Both the position numbers and the translations under genes were made by a program. A stretch of 56,788 nt of DNA from Pseudoselenomonas ruminantium. Its GTDB lineage: Bacteria; Bacillota; Negativicutes; Selenomonadales; Selenomonadaceae. The DNA lies in contig CACZIV010000006.1 of assembly GCA_902781305.1 (NCBI GenBank), positions 1 to 56,788 of the forward strand, given 5' to 3'. This document shows positions 35,191-44,642 of the stretch, one piece after another. Positions within the stretch are counted from its first letter, which is position 1, and every line of letters starts with the position of its first letter. The notes under the pieces were generated by a model that was not told the DNA's origin, made no database searches, and saw nothing but the letters and a program-made list of their open reading frames with translations.

Positions 35191-36177
35191 TTAAAGCAGG
35201 TGTGCCCGCAGTTCCTCACCGGACTTAGCCGACAGATAGCTCGGCGCAATATCGAGCACCGTCTTGCAGCCCGTCACGCCTTCTTTGGCCAGGCGATAAG
35301 CTGCACGTGCATAGCAAACGAGCACGCTGGTCGTAAATTCCGGATTGGAATCGAGGTCGAGCTTGAACTCAATCACATGCTTATTTTCCCCATCATGTCC
35401 CGTAACACCGGAACGAATTACGCTGCCGCCATGGGGCAGGCCCTTGTGATTTTTGTCCAGTTCTTCCTGGCTGATGAAATGCACCGTCGTGTCGTATTCA
35501 TCAAAGTAGTTGGGCATGGTCTTGATTTCCTGCTCAACCTTAGCCGCATCAGCACCTTCTTCAAGTACCACATAGCACTCACGGGTATGTTTTTCCCGCG
35601 TGGTGAGTTCCGGATTTTCACCGGCGCGAACAGCAGCCAGCGCTTTTTCTACCGGCACCGTGTACTGACGGGCATCGGCTACGCCTTCAATGCGGCGGAT
35701 GGCATCCGAATGGCCCTGCGATACGCCGCGGCCCCAGAAGGTATAATCCTTGCCGTTCGGCAGGATGGCGTTGCTGTATACGCGGGCAAGGGAGAACAGG
35801 CCCGGGTCCCAGCCTACGGAAATGATACCTACATGACCGTTTTCCTTGGCAGCCTTATCCACATTTGCAAAATGCTCAGGAATCCGCGCATGCGTGTCGA
35901 AGCTGTCCACCACGTTAAAGAGTTTCGCATAGTGCGGCGTCTGCACCGGCAGGTCAGTAGCACTGCCGCCGCAGAGAATCATAACATCAATTTTATCTTC
36001 CCATTCTTCCACATCGCTGACATTGACCACGGGAACACCGGGCGTCTTGATGGTCAGCAGGGCCGGGTCACGGCGGGTAAATACCGCCACCAATTCCAAA
36101 TCATCATTGGCCTTTACAGCGCATTCCACGCCGCGGCCCAAATTACCATAACCTAAAATACCGATACGGATACTCAT
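35191..36177 (-). CDS. ddh: meso-diaminopimelate D-dehydrogenase
   Basis: This 328-residue NADPH enzyme has the N-terminal GILGYGNLGRGVE, then DSFDTHARIPEH, SVGWDPGLFSLARVY and FWGRGVSQGHSDAIRR, all typical of Ddh. It makes meso-diaminopimelate from tetrahydrodipicolinate and ammonia in one step for lysine and peptidoglycan. It is a single gene; compound hairpin I ends 31 bases past its stop. Confidence 0.95.
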   Translation of the reverse strand: MSIRIGILGYGNLGRGVECAVKANDDLELVAVFTRRDPALLTIKTPGVPVVNVSDVEEWEDKIDVMILCGGSATDLPVQTPHYAKLFNVVDSFDTHARIPEHFANVDKAAKENGHVGIISVGWDPGLFSLARVYSNAILPNGKDYTFWGRGVSQGHSDAIRRIEGVADARQYTVPVEKALAAVRAGENPELTTREKHTRECYVVLEEGADAAKVEQEIKTMPNYFDEYDTTVHFISQEELDKNHKGLPHGGSVIRSGVTGHDGENKHVIEFKLDLDSNPEFTTSVLVCYARAAYRLAKEGVTGCKTVLDIAPSYLSAKSGEELRAHLL

Positions 36178-36290
36178 AAGCTGCCTTCTTTCTATCTATA
36201 ACAGAAAAGTAATAGTAACTTCCCTTACTATACCACACCTACGCATAATTGAAAACGATTTTCGTAAATATTTTCCCACAAAAAGCACAT

Positions 36291-36324
36291 AAAAAGCGGC
36301 CGCTATTTCCCCGTAGCGGCCGCT
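36291..36324 (-). terminator. Terminator after the 219-residue gene
   Basis: A perfect 11-bp stem AGCGGCCGCTA/TAGCGGCCGCT is followed on the minus strand by TTTTT (36291-36295). It lies 8 bases past the stop codon. Confidence 0.9.
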
Positions 36325-36332
36325 GTAAAATC

Positions 36333-36992
36333 TTATTCTTCCATCTTGGCAGTCTGCTTAACGCCCATTTCTTCATAAAGCTTGTTGAAACGGTTGGTAA
36401 TCTCAGCCTGCGTGTCTTTGGTAATCTGGGGCATTTCGTCCTGTCCCATAGCATCCTTCCAAACAAGACCTGCCTGCTTGAACCCTTCTTCGACAGCTGC
36501 CTGCATCTGCTGGAGTTTTTCCGGGTCACCGCCCGCGATAGCCGTTGCCATGTCCATGATGCGAGTAGCTACGCTGTCAACGGAATACGCTCCGCCTTCG
36601 CCAATGGCTTCAGCAGCTTCTTCCGGCGTGGTTCCGACTGGCGGCAGCGCAAATTTGTCCGTGCCGAACAGAATCCCGTCAAAATTCAGCTGGCCAATGC
36701 CTTCATCGAGATAACCCTGCAACTTTGCATTCTGCTCCGTGAGGGTCTTAATCATCAGCTGATAGCTCTTGTTAATGCCATCCTGCAGGGCATCTACCTG
36801 CTCACTGGTGAGTTTGCCCAGCGCCGTGGATGCTTTCTTTGCTTCAGCGGAAATATCCACCGAAAAAGCCTCGGTACTGGTGGTTGTGGTTTCCTTCGTC
36901 GCTTCATTGGTCGTCGTGGTCGTACTCTTGGTGTAGTTCGCCTTCACTGCGGCCGAAGTCTGCGACAAAGAAGAAATCATATTGACATCCAT
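36333..36992 (-). CDS. Hypothetical secreted- or flagellum-like soluble protein
   Basis: This 219-residue protein begins MDVNMISSLSQTSAAVKANY, followed by a Thr-rich stretch of about 20 residues and FSVDISAEAKKAS. That start resembles flagellar hook-associated or DUF5610-like proteins, but I cannot assign a family. The C-terminal half is helical and acidic. There is no classical signal peptide. GGAGGAAG lies 7 to 9 bases before the ATG at 36992; the ATG at 36998 is too close to it. Single gene with its own terminator. Confidence 0.6.
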   Translation of the reverse strand: MDVNMISSLSQTSAAVKANYTKSTTTTTNEATKETTTTSTEAFSVDISAEAKKASTALGKLTSEQVDALQDGINKSYQLMIKTLTEQNAKLQGYLDEGIGQLNFDGILFGTDKFALPPVGTTPEEAAEAIGEGGAYSVDSVATRIMDMATAIAGGDPEKLQQMQAAVEEGFKQAGLVWKDAMGQDEMPQITKDTQAEITNRFNKLYEEMGVKQTAKMEE

Positions 36993-37133
36993 GTTCATCT
37001 TCCTCCTTTATCTATGAACCAAAAATCAGTTCAAACAGATATTTCTCCTAACTACATTATCGGCGAAACCAACAGAAAAAGCAAGCAATTTTTTGACGAT
37101 TTTGATTGTTTTTAGATTATATTTTATGTGCAT

Positions 37134-38414
37134 TCAGGAAAGAATCTGTTTAATCAGTTTCGCCAGTGCACGCTGGTCATTGCCATGCATGAGTTCCCGC
37201 GCGGAATGCATGGCCAGCAGGGGCACGCCAATATCCATCGTGCGCAAAGGGACAAGCGCCGAGGCAATGGAACCTAAGGTCGAGCCGCCCCGGCTGTCGC
37301 TGCGGTTGACAAAATGCTGCCAGGGAATATCGCAGGCCTCACATACGCCCCGCACGATGGCCACCGCTTCCGTATCGCCGGCATAAGACTGACTTGCGGC
37401 CTGCTTTAACACGACACCGCCGCCCAGCACCGGCTTATGGCTGGGGTCACACTTATCCATGAAGTTTGGATGCAGGGCATGAGCCACATCCACGGAGAGC
37501 ATAAAGCCTGCGGCAATAGCGGCCAGCATTTCTTCACGGGACTTGCCCAAAACGAGATAAATCCGCTCCAACACCTGCAGCAATACCGCTGAACCTGCCC
37601 CCTGCTTGGTCTGACTGCCCACTTCCTCATTGTCAAAGAGCGCCGCCAACCGCAAGCCGGTCATTTTCGCCGTGTCCACAGCCATAATCCCCTGCAGGCA
37701 GGCCAGTACCGAAGTCAGATTGTCAAGTCTGGGCGAGGAAACAAATTCCTCATTTAACCCGCAAAGGCTCCCTTCCTCATAAGGATAAGCTGACAGCTCA
37801 TAGGAAAGAATATCTGCCGGTTCAACCTGTAACTGCTCAGCCAGCCATGCATGGAAAAACTCTGCCGTAAGTTCTTCCCCACCAACGGTTGCCAGCGGCA
37901 GCATATCTTTCTGCGCGTTAAGTTTTCCCTCGTCATTGACTTCTCTGTCCATATGAATAGCCAATGAAGGAATCGTAAGCAAAGGACGGCCAAAGTCCAC
38001 CAATTTTACCTGCGGCGTAAAGGGGTCAGCACTGCGCAAAGCCACCTTGCCAGCTAATGCTAAAGGCCGGTCCAGCCAAGTGCGCAGCATCATGCCGCCG
38101 TATTTTTCCACATTGAGCACGCCATAGCCTTCCCGCGTGATTTCCGGCTGCGGTTTCAGACGAAAACAGGGAAAATCCGTATGCGCTGCCGCGATTCGCA
38201 ATGGGCCACCTTCCGTACCCAAGGCAAAAACCAACAAGGTGGAATCAAAAGCCTTCACAAAGTACCGCCCACCGGGCTGCAATTGCCATACTTCACTGAG
38301 TTTCAATTCTGTAAAACCAGCTTTTGCCAGCCGTTTAGCCGACGCCGCCACGGTATGATAAGGCGTAGGCGCCTCCTGGATAAAATTCAGCAGTTCCTTG
38401 ATATCCTTCTTCAT
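37134..38414 (-). CDS. apeB: M18-family aminopeptidase
   Basis: This 426-residue zinc peptidase of family M18 has AAHTDFPCFRLKP (first metal His-x-Asp), FDNEEVGSQTKQGAGS (catalytic Glu pair) and DVAHALHPNFMDKCDPSHKPVLGGG. It removes N-terminal acidic or neutral residues from peptides in the cytoplasm. Its start codon overlaps the stop of the thioesterase gene (ATGA), so the pair is coupled. Confidence 0.93.
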   Translation of the reverse strand: MKKDIKELLNFIQEAPTPYHTVAASAKRLAKAGFTELKLSEVWQLQPGGRYFVKAFDSTLLVFALGTEGGPLRIAAAHTDFPCFRLKPQPEITREGYGVLNVEKYGGMMLRTWLDRPLALAGKVALRSADPFTPQVKLVDFGRPLLTIPSLAIHMDREVNDEGKLNAQKDMLPLATVGGEELTAEFFHAWLAEQLQVEPADILSYELSAYPYEEGSLCGLNEEFVSSPRLDNLTSVLACLQGIMAVDTAKMTGLRLAALFDNEEVGSQTKQGAGSAVLLQVLERIYLVLGKSREEMLAAIAAGFMLSVDVAHALHPNFMDKCDPSHKPVLGGGVVLKQAASQSYAGDTEAVAIVRGVCEACDIPWQHFVNRSDSRGGSTLGSIASALVPLRTMDIGVPLLAMHSARELMHGNDQRALAKLIKQILS

Positions 38415-38851
38415 GCGTCCTCGTTCCCTTCCTCAACAAACTTGCCCAGCACATAAAAATTCCCATGTGCCTTGGCAAAAATCTTGCCATCCTCGCTTTT
38501 GAGTTCACTTTCACAGGTCATGGTATGCCGCCCGTCATGCAGAACCTTCGCCGTGGTTACGACCTTGGCCGTCAACGGCACCGCATGCAAAAAGTCCGTG
38601 GTCAGGCTGATGGTGACAACCTTCTTATTGCAGGCCAGGCACGCCGCTCCCATAGCCGTGTCGGCCATCGTCATGAGCACGCCGCCATGGGCAATGCCGT
38701 ACAAATTGGTATGCACCTCGTCAATGGGCAGTTCCAGCCGCACTTCCCCCGTGGGCAAAGGCTGTACCTGAATATGGAGATATTCCACAAAGGGATTATG
38801 ATGATAAAAGCGCACAATCTGCTGCTGTAATTCCGTAAGTTCCTGACTCAT
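38411..38851 (-). CDS. PaaI-type hotdog thioesterase
   Basis: This 146-residue hotdog-fold protein has HTNLYGIAHGGVLMTMADTA, which contains the catalytic region of the PaaI/YigI thioesterases. It hydrolyses acyl-CoA; the acyl group is not known. The start at 38851 has GAGGTG in front, and the GTG at 38863 is not preferred. It is followed by apeB with overlapping codons. Confidence 0.85.
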   Translation of the reverse strand: MSQELTELQQQIVRFYHHNPFVEYLHIQVQPLPTGEVRLELPIDEVHTNLYGIAHGGVLMTMADTAMGAACLACNKKVVTISLTTDFLHAVPLTAKVVTTAKVLHDGRHTMTCESELKSEDGKIFAKAHGNFYVLGKFVEEGNEDA

Positions 38852-38982
38852 AAAGCACCTCACCTATTCTTTCTTCTGCTCAAATTATACTCCTCTCCTT
38901 GAAAAAATACCATTCAGCAATTTTGCTCCATAAATAACCAACTGCTAAATAATCCCGCCTAAGCAAAGCAATCACAACAAAC

Positions 38983-39067
38983 TAAGCCCGCGGATGCTGG
39001 TAATGTTTTCCGCAGCTTTTGACAAGCCTGAGCGAAGGAAAATATTGCCAGCATCCGCGGGCGTCTT
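38983..39067 (+). repeat. Simple hairpin repeat, copy F
   Basis: The hairpin spans 38986-39062. GCCCGCGGATGCTGG pairs with CCAGCATCCGCGGGC, and TTTTCC with GGAAAA. The loop lacks TCTA compared with the other copies (GACAAGCCTGAGCG). It sits in a divergent intergenic region, upstream of both flanking genes, so a role in transcript ending is unlikely for this copy. Confidence 0.88.
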
Positions 39068-39167
39068 TTAGACGATTTGTAAGAATCGCTAATCCTCACA
39101 AGGTTTTTCTCTCCCTGATGACGAATATGTAAAAATGTGTTGTTCTATGCAGAAAGAAGGTTTTACG

Positions 39168-40232
39168 ATGCAAACGTATAAAATCGCCGTAATTGCCGGC
39201 GACGGCATTGGCCCGGATGTCATCAATGAGGGCAAAAAGGTACTCTCTGGCATTTCCAAAATGGATGGCAGTTTCCAGGTAGAATTTACCGATTTCCCCT
39301 GGGGCTGTGAATATTACCTCAAAGAAGGCAAAATGATGCCCGAAAACGGGTTGGAAATTCTCAAAGATTTTGATGCTATCTACTTAGGTGCGGTCGGCTA
39401 TCCCGGCGTACCCGATGATGTTTCCCTGCAAGGCCTGCTCTTAAAAATCCGCAAGGGCTTTGATGAGTACATCAACCTGCGCCCGGTAAAACTCCTCAAG
39501 GGTGCGCCCTGCCCCCTCAAAGATGTAAAAGAAGAAGATATCGACATGATTGTGGTGCGTGAGAACAGCGAAGGCGAATACGCTAACGTCGGCAGCCGCC
39601 TTTATCCCGGCACAGAGCAGGAAATCGCCCTGCAGACCGGTGTTTTCTCGCGCAAAGGCTGTGAACGCGTTATCCGCTATGCCTATGAATTGGCAAAAAA
39701 AGAAGGCAAGACCCTGACCAATATCAGCAAGGCCAATGCCCTTGGCTACTCCATGGTGTTCTGGAATGAAATCTTTGCCGAAATCGGCAAGGAATATCCC
39801 GAAGTCGAAACCTCCAGTCTCATGGTTGACGCCGCCAGTATGTTCTTCGTCAAGAACCCCGCCCGCTTCCAGATTGTCGTGACCAGCAACCTCTTCGGCG
39901 ATATCCTGACGGATTTGGGCGCCGCCATCGCTGGCGGCATGGGCCTGGCTGCCGGAGCCAACCTCAACCCCGAACGCCAATTCCCCAGCATGTTCGAGCC
40001 CATCCACGGCAGCGCCCCGGATATCGCGGGCAAAGGGTTAGCCAATCCCCTCGCCGCCATTTGGAGCGTCAGTCAGATGCTCGACTTCTTCGATCAGGAA
40101 GAATGGGGCAGGAAGGTCATCGACGCCATTGAAACGCTGCTGCAGGAGAAAAAGACGCTCACGCCCGACCTGGGCGGCACCGCCAAAACCGACGAAATTG
40201 GCGAAGCAATTCTTGCCATCCTTCGCCGATAA
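39168..40232 (+). CDS. Tartrate/D-malate-type beta-decarboxylating dehydrogenase
   Basis: This 354-residue enzyme of the isocitrate/isopropylmalate dehydrogenase family has IAVIAGDGIGPDV, FPWGCEYYLKEGKMMP, YLGAVGYPGVPDDVSLQ, VVRENSEGEYANVG and the metal/cofactor region TSNLFGDILTDLGAAI and FEPIHGSAPDIAGKG. The FPWGCEYY segment points to the TtuC/DmlA (tartrate or D-malate) subgroup rather than LeuB. It oxidises and decarboxylates a 2-hydroxyacid. ATG at 39168 with AGAAGG is preferred over 39135. Single gene. Confidence 0.85.
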   Translation: MQTYKIAVIAGDGIGPDVINEGKKVLSGISKMDGSFQVEFTDFPWGCEYYLKEGKMMPENGLEILKDFDAIYLGAVGYPGVPDDVSLQGLLLKIRKGFDEYINLRPVKLLKGAPCPLKDVKEEDIDMIVVRENSEGEYANVGSRLYPGTEQEIALQTGVFSRKGCERVIRYAYELAKKEGKTLTNISKANALGYSMVFWNEIFAEIGKEYPEVETSSLMVDAASMFFVKNPARFQIVVTSNLFGDILTDLGAAIAGGMGLAAGANLNPERQFPSMFEPIHGSAPDIAGKGLANPLAAIWSVSQMLDFFDQEEWGRKVIDAIETLLQEKKTLTPDLGGTAKTDEIGEAILAILRR

Positions 40233-40252
40233 AAACATAATTAGGCAAAACT

Positions 40253-40461
40253 AAGCCCGCGGGGCTGGTGATGTTTTTCCGTAGCTTTTGACCGTAAGCG
40301 TTAAGAAACAAATTTTGACCATACCAAAAATAGCTCTAAAAGCCATTTGTCTGAGCACAGCGAGTTTATGGCTTTTAGAGCTATTTTATTAAAAGGTCAA
40401 AATTTGTTTTAGCTTACGGTCTAAGCGCAGACTGGCAAAGCATCACGGCCACACCGGGCAC
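40253..40461 (+). repeat. Compound hairpin element G joining simple and nested architecture
   Basis: The outer arms begin AAGCCCGCGGGGCTGG and end CGGGC as in the simple repeats but pair imperfectly (40255-40459). The junction TTTTGACC...GGTCTAAGCG is that of the simple loop. Inside are GACCGTAAGC (40290-40299 with 40412-40421), AAACAAATTTTGACC (40306-40320 with 40395-40409) and a perfect 20-bp inner stem (40327-40346 with 40368-40387). The inner loop is TTTGTCTGAGCACAGCGAG. It lies between convergent genes. Confidence 0.92.
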
Positions 40462-40479
40462 GCTTATCTGTCAGAGAAC

Positions 40480-41022
40480 TTAGTAATTCTCTGCATGAAC
40501 CTCGAAGTAACTCTGCGGATGTGCACACGCCGGGCAAATCTGCGGTGCCTTGGTGCCCACCACGATATGGCCGCAGTTGCGGCATTCCCAAACTTTTACT
40601 TCGCTCTTTTGGAACACTTCCTGCGCCTCCACATTTTTCAGCAGGGCACGATAGCGTTCCTCATGGTGCTTTTCAATGTCGGCCACCAGACGGAACTTCG
40701 CCGCCAATTCCTTAAAGCCTTCTTCTTCGGCAGTCTTGGCAAAGCCAGCGTACATATCCGTCCACTCGTAGTTTTCCCCATCGGCAGCATCCTTCAGATT
40801 CGTTGCCGTATCGGGTACAGCACCATCATGGAGTTCCTTGAACCACATCTTGGCATGTTCTTTTTCGTTGTCGGCAGTTTTCAAGAACAGGGCAGCAATC
40901 TGCTCAAAGCCGTCTTTCTTGGCTTTTGAAGCATAGTAGGTGTACTTGTTGCGCGCCTGGCTTTCCCCGGCGAAGGCGGCTTCCAAATTCTTCTCAGTCT
41001 GGGTTCCTGCATATTTGCTCAT
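40480..41022 (-). CDS. rbr: Rubrerythrin
   Basis: This 180-residue protein has an N-terminal four-helix di-iron domain with [18 protein letters not shown] and NEKEHAKMW and a second Glu/His set ([10 protein letters not shown]). A C-terminal rubredoxin domain carries two Cys-x2-Cys pairs (CRNCG and CPACA). It reduces peroxide in anaerobes. Start has TAGGAGG. Single gene. Confidence 0.96.
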   Translation of the reverse strand: MSKYAGTQTEKNLEAAFAGESQARNKYTYYASKAKKDGFEQIAALFLKTADNEKEHAKMWFKELHDGAVPDTATNLKDAADGENYEWTDMYAGFAKTAEEEGFKELAAKFRLVADIEKHHEERYRALLKNVEAQEVFQKSEVKVWECRNCGHIVVGTKAPQICPACAHPQSYFEVHAENY

Positions 41023-41075
41023 AAATTCTACCTCCTAAAATATAATTGACTACACATGAATATTTTACCATGAAT

Positions 41076-41102
41076 TAGCCGCTCCCGTAAACGGAGCGGC
41101 TA
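41076..41102 (-). terminator. Hairpin downstream of the chemoreceptor gene
   Basis: TAGCCGCTCC and GGAGCGGCTA form a 10-bp stem with a short loop 20 bases past the stop. The T-run is weak, so it may stop transcription only partly. Confidence 0.55.
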
Positions 41103-41121
41103 GTCCAAGTTATGAACTTAA

Positions 41122-42915
41122 TTACACTTTGAACTTCTGCACTTCATCCTGCAGCATGCCCGCCATCTTCGCGAGCTGTTCACTGTTGGTGTTCATTTCA
41201 TGAACGGATGCCGACTGCTCCTCGGTTGCCGCCGATACGGTTTCGGAATTGGACACCACACTGCGGCTCATTTCCTCAATATCGCGAATAGCCGACTGGC
41301 AGGATTCCGCATTGTCCGTTGCTTCCTTGGACGCAGAAGCAATCTGCTGGGAACGGTTGGAAATCTTTTCGACCAGTTCCACAATAGCGGAGAATTCCCG
41401 GCCGGTTTCCTCAACGCTGTCTTTCGCCGTAGCCAGATTTTCCGTACCTTCGTTCATACTGCTGACCGCCTGCTGCGTTTCGCTCTGAATCTGACCGATA
41501 AGGCCGGCAATCTGACTCGCTGCCTCTTCCGACTGAGCAGCCAATTTGCGGATTTCATCAGCCACTACGGCAAAGCCCCGGCCTGCATCACCGGCGCGGG
41601 CTGCTTCGATAGCCGCGTTAAGGGCCAGCAGATTCGTCTGTTCCGCAATGCCGGAAATGGTATCGGTAATGCGTCCGATGGTATCGGAGCGCTCGCCCAA
41701 GCTGTTAACCACACGGGCAGATTCGCCCACGACTTCTGAGAGCCTTGCCATATCCTTGACGGTACGGGTAACGACCTGATTGCCGTTCTGGGCTTTTTCC
41801 GTCGCCTGCTGGGTTTCCACAGCAGCCCGGCGGGCATTATGGGCCATACCGCCAATGCGTTCCATCAAAGTATCCATGGACTGGGAAGCATCGTCGATAG
41901 CGGACAGCTGTTTGTTGGTTGCTCCGGCCACATCGGTGATGGATTCAGCCACCTGCTGACTGGCTGCCGCTGACTGAGTGGTCATTTCATTGAGCTGCGC
42001 CGCATCATTGGCTACCTGTTCAGCTGATTCTCTGATGGAGCCCATGAGCTGACGCATATTGCCCCCCAAGACCTTGAGGATTTCCACCATCTCGCCGATT
42101 TCGTCTTCGCGCGCCGTATATTCCGGCTTAACGGGTTCTGCCCGATAATCTCCATGGGCAAATTTCTGTAATCTGCCCGTCACAAAGCTGATGGGGTCGC
42201 CAAAACTCTGGGCAATCTTTACACCCAAAGCAGCCATGATTGCCGATACAATCACAATGATAATAGACGAAATCACGATTTTCTTATAGAGGGCTTCCTG
42301 ATTTTCCTTCATGTATTTAGCAGATTCCGCATCAATGTAGTCAATCCAGGAGCCGGTACCGACAATCCAGCCATAAGGCTTGAATTCCATAACATAGTTG
42401 CGTTTGGGCAAAGGCTGGCTTTCACCCGGTTTCGGGTAGGAAAAATTAACGAAACCGCCGCCATCCTTCTGACCTTCTTTTAACATATTTTCCATATAGG
42501 GAACGCCATTGGGGTCTTTTTCACCCCGGCGCATTTTGCCTTCAGCACTGCGGTTGCCGGCATGAGCCACGCAGATACCCGTGTTCTTTTCATCGGCAAA
42601 GAAATACCCCTTGCCTTCGTCATAACGCACAGCGCGCAGGACATCGAGGCACAATGCCTTGGCCTGAGCTTCGGTTAATTCCCCGGACTGCTGGCGCGCA
42701 TAGATGCCATTCAGCGAGGAAACCACACCTTCTGTCTGCAAGCGCAATTCCCTATCGTAATGGTCAGCCAATTCCTTGTGATATTCTTCCACTAACTTAT
42801 CGTTATCTGTGATGGTGACGTACAGAAAATAACAGCCCACCGCCATCGTAGCAAAGACACTGACCGCCACAAACAGGGCCGTCAATTTGCCTTTTACCGA
42901 CTTCATAAAAAACAT
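41122..42915 (-). CDS. Methyl-accepting chemotaxis protein with Cache sensor
   Basis: This 597-residue protein has TM1 at about 12-32, a periplasmic single Cache (sCache_2) domain with [22 protein letters not shown], and TM2 at about 210-232. HAMP follows, then a long signalling domain with the MCP hairpin tip (about 420-450, [20 protein letters not shown]). It passes ligand signals to CheA; members with this sensor often bind carboxylates or amino acids. The ATG at 42915 has AGGAGGGAGAG upstream. No other chemotaxis gene is near. Confidence 0.94.
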   Translation of the reverse strand: MFFMKSVKGKLTALFVAVSVFATMAVGCYFLYVTITDNDKLVEEYHKELADHYDRELRLQTEGVVSSLNGIYARQQSGELTEAQAKALCLDVLRAVRYDEGKGYFFADEKNTGICVAHAGNRSAEGKMRRGEKDPNGVPYMENMLKEGQKDGGGFVNFSYPKPGESQPLPKRNYVMEFKPYGWIVGTGSWIDYIDAESAKYMKENQEALYKKIVISSIIIVIVSAIMAALGVKIAQSFGDPISFVTGRLQKFAHGDYRAEPVKPEYTAREDEIGEMVEILKVLGGNMRQLMGSIRESAEQVANDAAQLNEMTTQSAAASQQVAESITDVAGATNKQLSAIDDASQSMDTLMERIGGMAHNARRAAVETQQATEKAQNGNQVVTRTVKDMARLSEVVGESARVVNSLGERSDTIGRITDTISGIAEQTNLLALNAAIEAARAGDAGRGFAVVADEIRKLAAQSEEAASQIAGLIGQIQSETQQAVSSMNEGTENLATAKDSVEETGREFSAIVELVEKISNRSQQIASASKEATDNAESCQSAIRDIEEMSRSVVSNSETVSAATEEQSASVHEMNTNSEQLAKMAGMLQDEVQKFKV

Positions 42916-43044
42916 AAGCTCTCCCTCCTTAGAATCTTTTCGAATATTGCGTTTTATAGGAATAATTCTATTTTAACAGGCAGTTTCCTGCCTGCGAGTA
43001 AAGTTTTCTTTTAGTTCGAGGTATCGGGGGGCGAGGTACAAGGC

Positions 43045-43240
43045 GCGGCGGGCGGGGGATATCTGTCTTCCGCTAATGCCTAGAGCTAAAATATTTTTTG
43101 CCCTTAATTCATTAGCTGGGAAAGTCAAAACTCGCTCCGCTCAAACAGTAGACTTTCCCCGCTAAAAACAGGGGTATGGCAAAAAATATTTCTTAACGCT
43201 CTATGCCTTACGCTTCAGCCAGACATCCCCCGCCCGCCGC
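43045..43240 (-). repeat. Compound triple-stem hairpin element J
   Basis: The outer stem is 16 bp and perfect (GCGGCGGGCGGGGGAT at 43045-43060 with 43225-43240). The middle stem is AATATTTTTTGCC with GGCAAAAAATATT, and the inner stem GGGAAAGTC (43118-43126 with 43151-43159). The inner loop on the minus strand is TGTTTGAGCGGAGCGAG. Spacers such as GCGTTAAGAAA and TTAATTCA match element H. Confidence 0.9.
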
Positions 43241-43286
43241 TCGCTGTCGCATTGCGTATCTTCGGATGACCTTATTTGAATATACG

Positions 43287-43329
43287 AAAAAGTTCCCTGC
43301 ATAAGAGATTACCCTATTGCAAGGAACTT
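43287..43329 (-). terminator. Terminator of the candidate structured RNA / sua5 transcript
   Basis: On the minus strand AAGTTCCTTGCA pairs with TGCAGGGAACTT (one U-G pair) and is followed by TTTTTCG. The wobble pair is only a valid pair in the minus-strand RNA, which supports transcription in this direction. Confidence 0.75.
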
Positions 43330-43384
43330 CACATTTCATATAAATCGTAGCAGCGAGCGCTGATAAGCAGCAGCCAAGTAACTT

Positions 43385-43558
43385 GGCGCAGATGCTTGCT
43401 TTTTGGTCACAGCCCGCTGCTGCAGGCTGGCTCCTAAACGAAAAAACCTAAACACAACGCTGAAAGCCGCGACGTGGTAACCGGAGCAAGTCCCTAAACC
43501 AACGGCATCAACCGAGGGAGCCATTCAGGGCGAAGACCCAAAAGCAAGCACCTGCGCC
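43385..43558 (-). ncRNA. Candidate rod-like structured RNA (6S-like in size and shape)
   Basis: The ends of this 174-base segment form a 24-bp stem (43535-43558 with 43385-43408) with one G-U pair and one mismatch. Internal stems GCCC/GGGC and TGGCTCC/GGAGCCA follow, then a terminal domain of about 80 bases. The G-U pair is valid only on the minus strand. A terminator follows about 55 bases on. Length and rod shape recall 6S RNA, but I do not recognise its sequence. I found no RNase P, tmRNA or SRP signatures. It lies 14 bases after sua5. Confidence 0.5.
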
Positions 43559-43572
43559 AATACGCACTACCT

Positions 43573-44634
43573 TTAAGCTCGTATGCTCCGAAACCCACTA
43601 GCCTTATGCAGCCTATTCATAATCGCCAGCCCCAATCCTTCCGAGGTCGTTCCCTCCCCCAACAGAATATCGGCTTCTTTTTCATCAAAGCTGCGCAATG
43701 CCTCATAGATATTGGCCGCAATGGCGGGCAGCTGCCCTTGATGGCCGTAATCTGCCATCAGCTCTGCCGGAACAATATCATGGAGTTCCTGCAGCACTTC
43801 ATGGCTCGCAATCACGCCGACCTTATGGCCTTCGTTCTGCAAGCGCTCAATTTCCCGCCGGAACGCACGTGCCATACGGGTCGGCATGCCCTCAATCATG
43901 GTCAGGGGGGCTTTGGGCGCATAGTGGGTGTATTTCATGCCCGGTGCCTTGGGCACGGAATCTGCTCCCACGAGGGCGGGGTCGATAATAACACTGCCCG
44001 CGCCCAGCACTTCTTCGAGCATTTCCTTGGTAATCGCCCCTGGCCGCAAGATAACGGCCTTATCCCCCGACGCGTCCACAATGGTGGATTCCACGCCGAA
44101 ATCGCAGGCGCCGCCGTCGAGAATCATGGGGATTTTCCCGTCCATATCCACCAGAACCGACTCGGCCGTTGTGGGACTGGGACGGCCGGAGATATTGGCC
44201 GAAGGGGCGGCGATGGGCACGCCGGCTGCCGCAATCAAAGCGCGGGCCACGTCGTGTTCCGGCATGCGCACGCCGACAGTCGCCAGCCCACCGGTAATCC
44301 TATCCGGCACGATGCTCTTGCGGGGCAGAATCAAGGTGATGGGGCCGGGGCAAAAGGCGGCAATGAGCTTTTCGGCCTTTTCGGGAATCATGGCCGCAAT
44401 CTGGTCAATCATGGAGCGGTTGGCCACATGGAGAATCAAGGGATTGTCCGAAGGACGCCCCTTAGCCTGATAAATCTTGGCACAGGCGTCGGCATCAAGA
44501 CCATTGGCGCCTAATCCATACACCGTTTCCGTCGGAAACGCCACGACCTCTCCCTGACGGATAAGCTCACCGGCGGCGTGAAGCGCTTCTTTTTGTGCTT
44601 TTACATTATCTATCTGAATCAGCTTGGTTTCCAT
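43573..44634 (-). CDS. tsaC: L-threonylcarbamoyladenylate synthase (Sua5 type)
   Basis: This 353-residue protein has an N-terminal YrdC domain with PTETVYGLG and IYQAKGRPSDNPLILHV (Lys, Arg, Ser, Asn active set), and a C-terminal Sua5 domain (about 220-350). It makes threonylcarbamoyl-AMP for the t6A37 modification of tRNAs. It follows prmC by 8 bases in the translation cluster prfA-prmC-sua5, an order known from Firmicutes. Confidence 0.95.
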   Translation of the reverse strand: METKLIQIDNVKAQKEALHAAGELIRQGEVVAFPTETVYGLGANGLDADACAKIYQAKGRPSDNPLILHVANRSMIDQIAAMIPEKAEKLIAAFCPGPITLILPRKSIVPDRITGGLATVGVRMPEHDVARALIAAAGVPIAAPSANISGRPSPTTAESVLVDMDGKIPMILDGGACDFGVESTIVDASGDKAVILRPGAITKEMLEEVLGAGSVIIDPALVGADSVPKAPGMKYTHYAPKAPLTMIEGMPTRMARAFRREIERLQNEGHKVGVIASHEVLQELHDIVPAELMADYGHQGQLPAIAANIYEALRSFDEKEADILLGEGTTSEGLGLAIMNRLHKASGFRSIRA

Positions 44635-44642
44635 TTATCTTG

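Noticed and set aside
43336-43524. 62-codon frame on the minus strand downstream of sua5
   Set aside because: It lies inside the paired regions of the candidate structured RNA and has no ribosome site.
43385-43558. RNase P RNA, tmRNA or SRP RNA
   Set aside because: I looked for the conserved GAGGAAAGTCC, the tmRNA ends and the GGAAGGAAGCAGC loop and found none.
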